A stretch of DNA of 64,000 nucleotides from Devosia limi DSM 17137 (GTDB lineage Bacteria > Pseudomonadota > Alphaproteobacteria > Rhizobiales > Devosiaceae). A program made the position numbers and the translations under genes. The first letter of the stretch is position 1, and each line of letters opens with the position of its first letter. Below are positions 63,550 through 64,000 of the stretch, one piece after another. The notes under the pieces are model-generated. The model did no database searches. It had not been told where the DNA came from and saw only the letters and a program-made list of their open reading frames with translations. The stretch lies in assembly GCF_900128975.1 (NCBI RefSeq), contig NZ_FQVC01000006.1:1-64000 (forward strand), read 5' to 3'.

Positions 63550-63782
63550 CGGATTTTCCTCTCCCTGGAATTCGGCAACCGGCGTCGCAAGTCCGACTTT
63601 GTCGTCGTTGCCATCTAATTTTGCGTGCGCGGACGCAGCCGCGGACACTGCCAGACCATCCATCCTGTCGGGCGCGTCCCCGAAGGAGCGTTATGAGCAT
63701 GCGCGCCGGACGCGGTCCAGTCGAGTCCCGAGCCGTGACCAAATCGAGATCGGGCCAACACTTTGGCGTGCGGAAACCGCTG

Positions 63783-64000
63783 CTAGCTTCTCTGGCGCCA
63801 GCGGCCAAGACGCGTTTCGATGAGCCGCAATATCTCGGTCACGACCACGCCAATCAGGGCCAGCGTCAAGACGATGACGAAATATTCCGCCATCCTGAAC
63901 GTGTTGCCATAGACCGCCAGCAGTCCCCCAAGGCCAGTCACCGCCGTGTAGAGCTCGGCGACCACCGTGTTGATGAGGCCGATAGTGGCCCCGATTCGCA
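63783..64000 (-). CDS. ABC transporter permease, C-terminal part (runs off window)
   Basis: 72 codons at the end of the window, on the minus strand, ending QRS. GATIGLINTVVAELYTAV and the two helices after it are the end of an SsuC/TauC-like permease. It sits upstream of the binding-protein gene and completes the importer. The 5' part lies outside the window. Confidence 0.8.
   Translation of the reverse strand, partial: RIGATIGLINTVVAELYTAVTGLGGLLAVYGNTFRMAEYFVIVLTLALIGVVVTEILRLIETRLGRWRQRS

Noticed and set aside
1..64000. CRISPR arrays, rRNA or tRNA genes, phage modules, integrase genes
   Set aside because: No regularly spaced repeats, no conserved rRNA stretches and no recognisable phage or integrase proteins were seen; tRNA absence is by eye only.

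Overview
The window is GC-rich, densely coded chromosomal DNA from an alphaproteobacterium. The gene set (many sugar and peptide ABC importers, FabA, Lrp/DadX/DadA, a PQQ dehydrogenase with its own ABC system, a BTLCP protease beside a LapB-type type I exporter) fits Hyphomicrobiales, with a Devosia-like organism as best guess. The genus is inference; there is no rRNA gene here. No tRNA, rRNA, CRISPR array or prophage was recognised.

Layout. 1-470: 5' end of an IS110-type transposase cut by the window edge, then palindromic DNA. 472-13563: LysR plus TauE/SafE exporter, a heterodimeric ABC exporter, a DUF1624 membrane protein, RecQ, a Lys-rich small protein, Mpg glycosylase, GNAT, and a GH4 alpha-galactosidase divergent from an AraC regulator. 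13683-19211: exopolysaccharide sugar transferase, Lrp/alanine racemase/D-amino-acid dehydrogenase divergon, and two Rnk-like proteins. 19351-28334: amino-sugar operon (binding protein, two permeases, argininosuccinate-lyase-like enzyme, ATPase, PfkB kinase, NagB) with a divergent ROK repressor. 28527-35291: class V aminotransferase, Tat-type PIG-L deacetylase, ureidoglycolate-lyase-like protein, an aminotransferase remnant, RpiR and PAS-LuxR regulators. 35394-37941: CoA transferase A/B plus thiolase. 37938-44789: Dpp-type importer with XRE-cupin regulator and an epimerase. 44891-46076: FabA with a TetR regulator and a perfect operator palindrome.

46077-54559 is an island-like block bounded by AT-rich DNA: a small secreted Cys protein, TolC, a LapB-type ABC exporter, HlyD, a ribbon-helix-helix/PAS protein, a LapG-like periplasmic cysteine protease and a glycosyltransferase. 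This looks like a regulated surface-adhesin secretion machine whose adhesin and LapD partner are not in the window.

54943-61435 is a PQQ module: cytochrome c and a degenerate M50-like membrane protein on the plus strand; two solute-binding proteins, an ABC-2 exporter and a divergent PQQ alcohol dehydrogenase on the minus strand. The dehydrogenase has a lanthanide-type Asp-x-Asp but lacks other usual ligands. The window ends in an SsuABC/TauABC-type importer. The most unusual points are the divergent PQQ enzyme and its module, the argininosuccinate-lyase homologue in an amino-sugar operon, and the Lap-like secretion locus with an embedded RHH/PAS protein.
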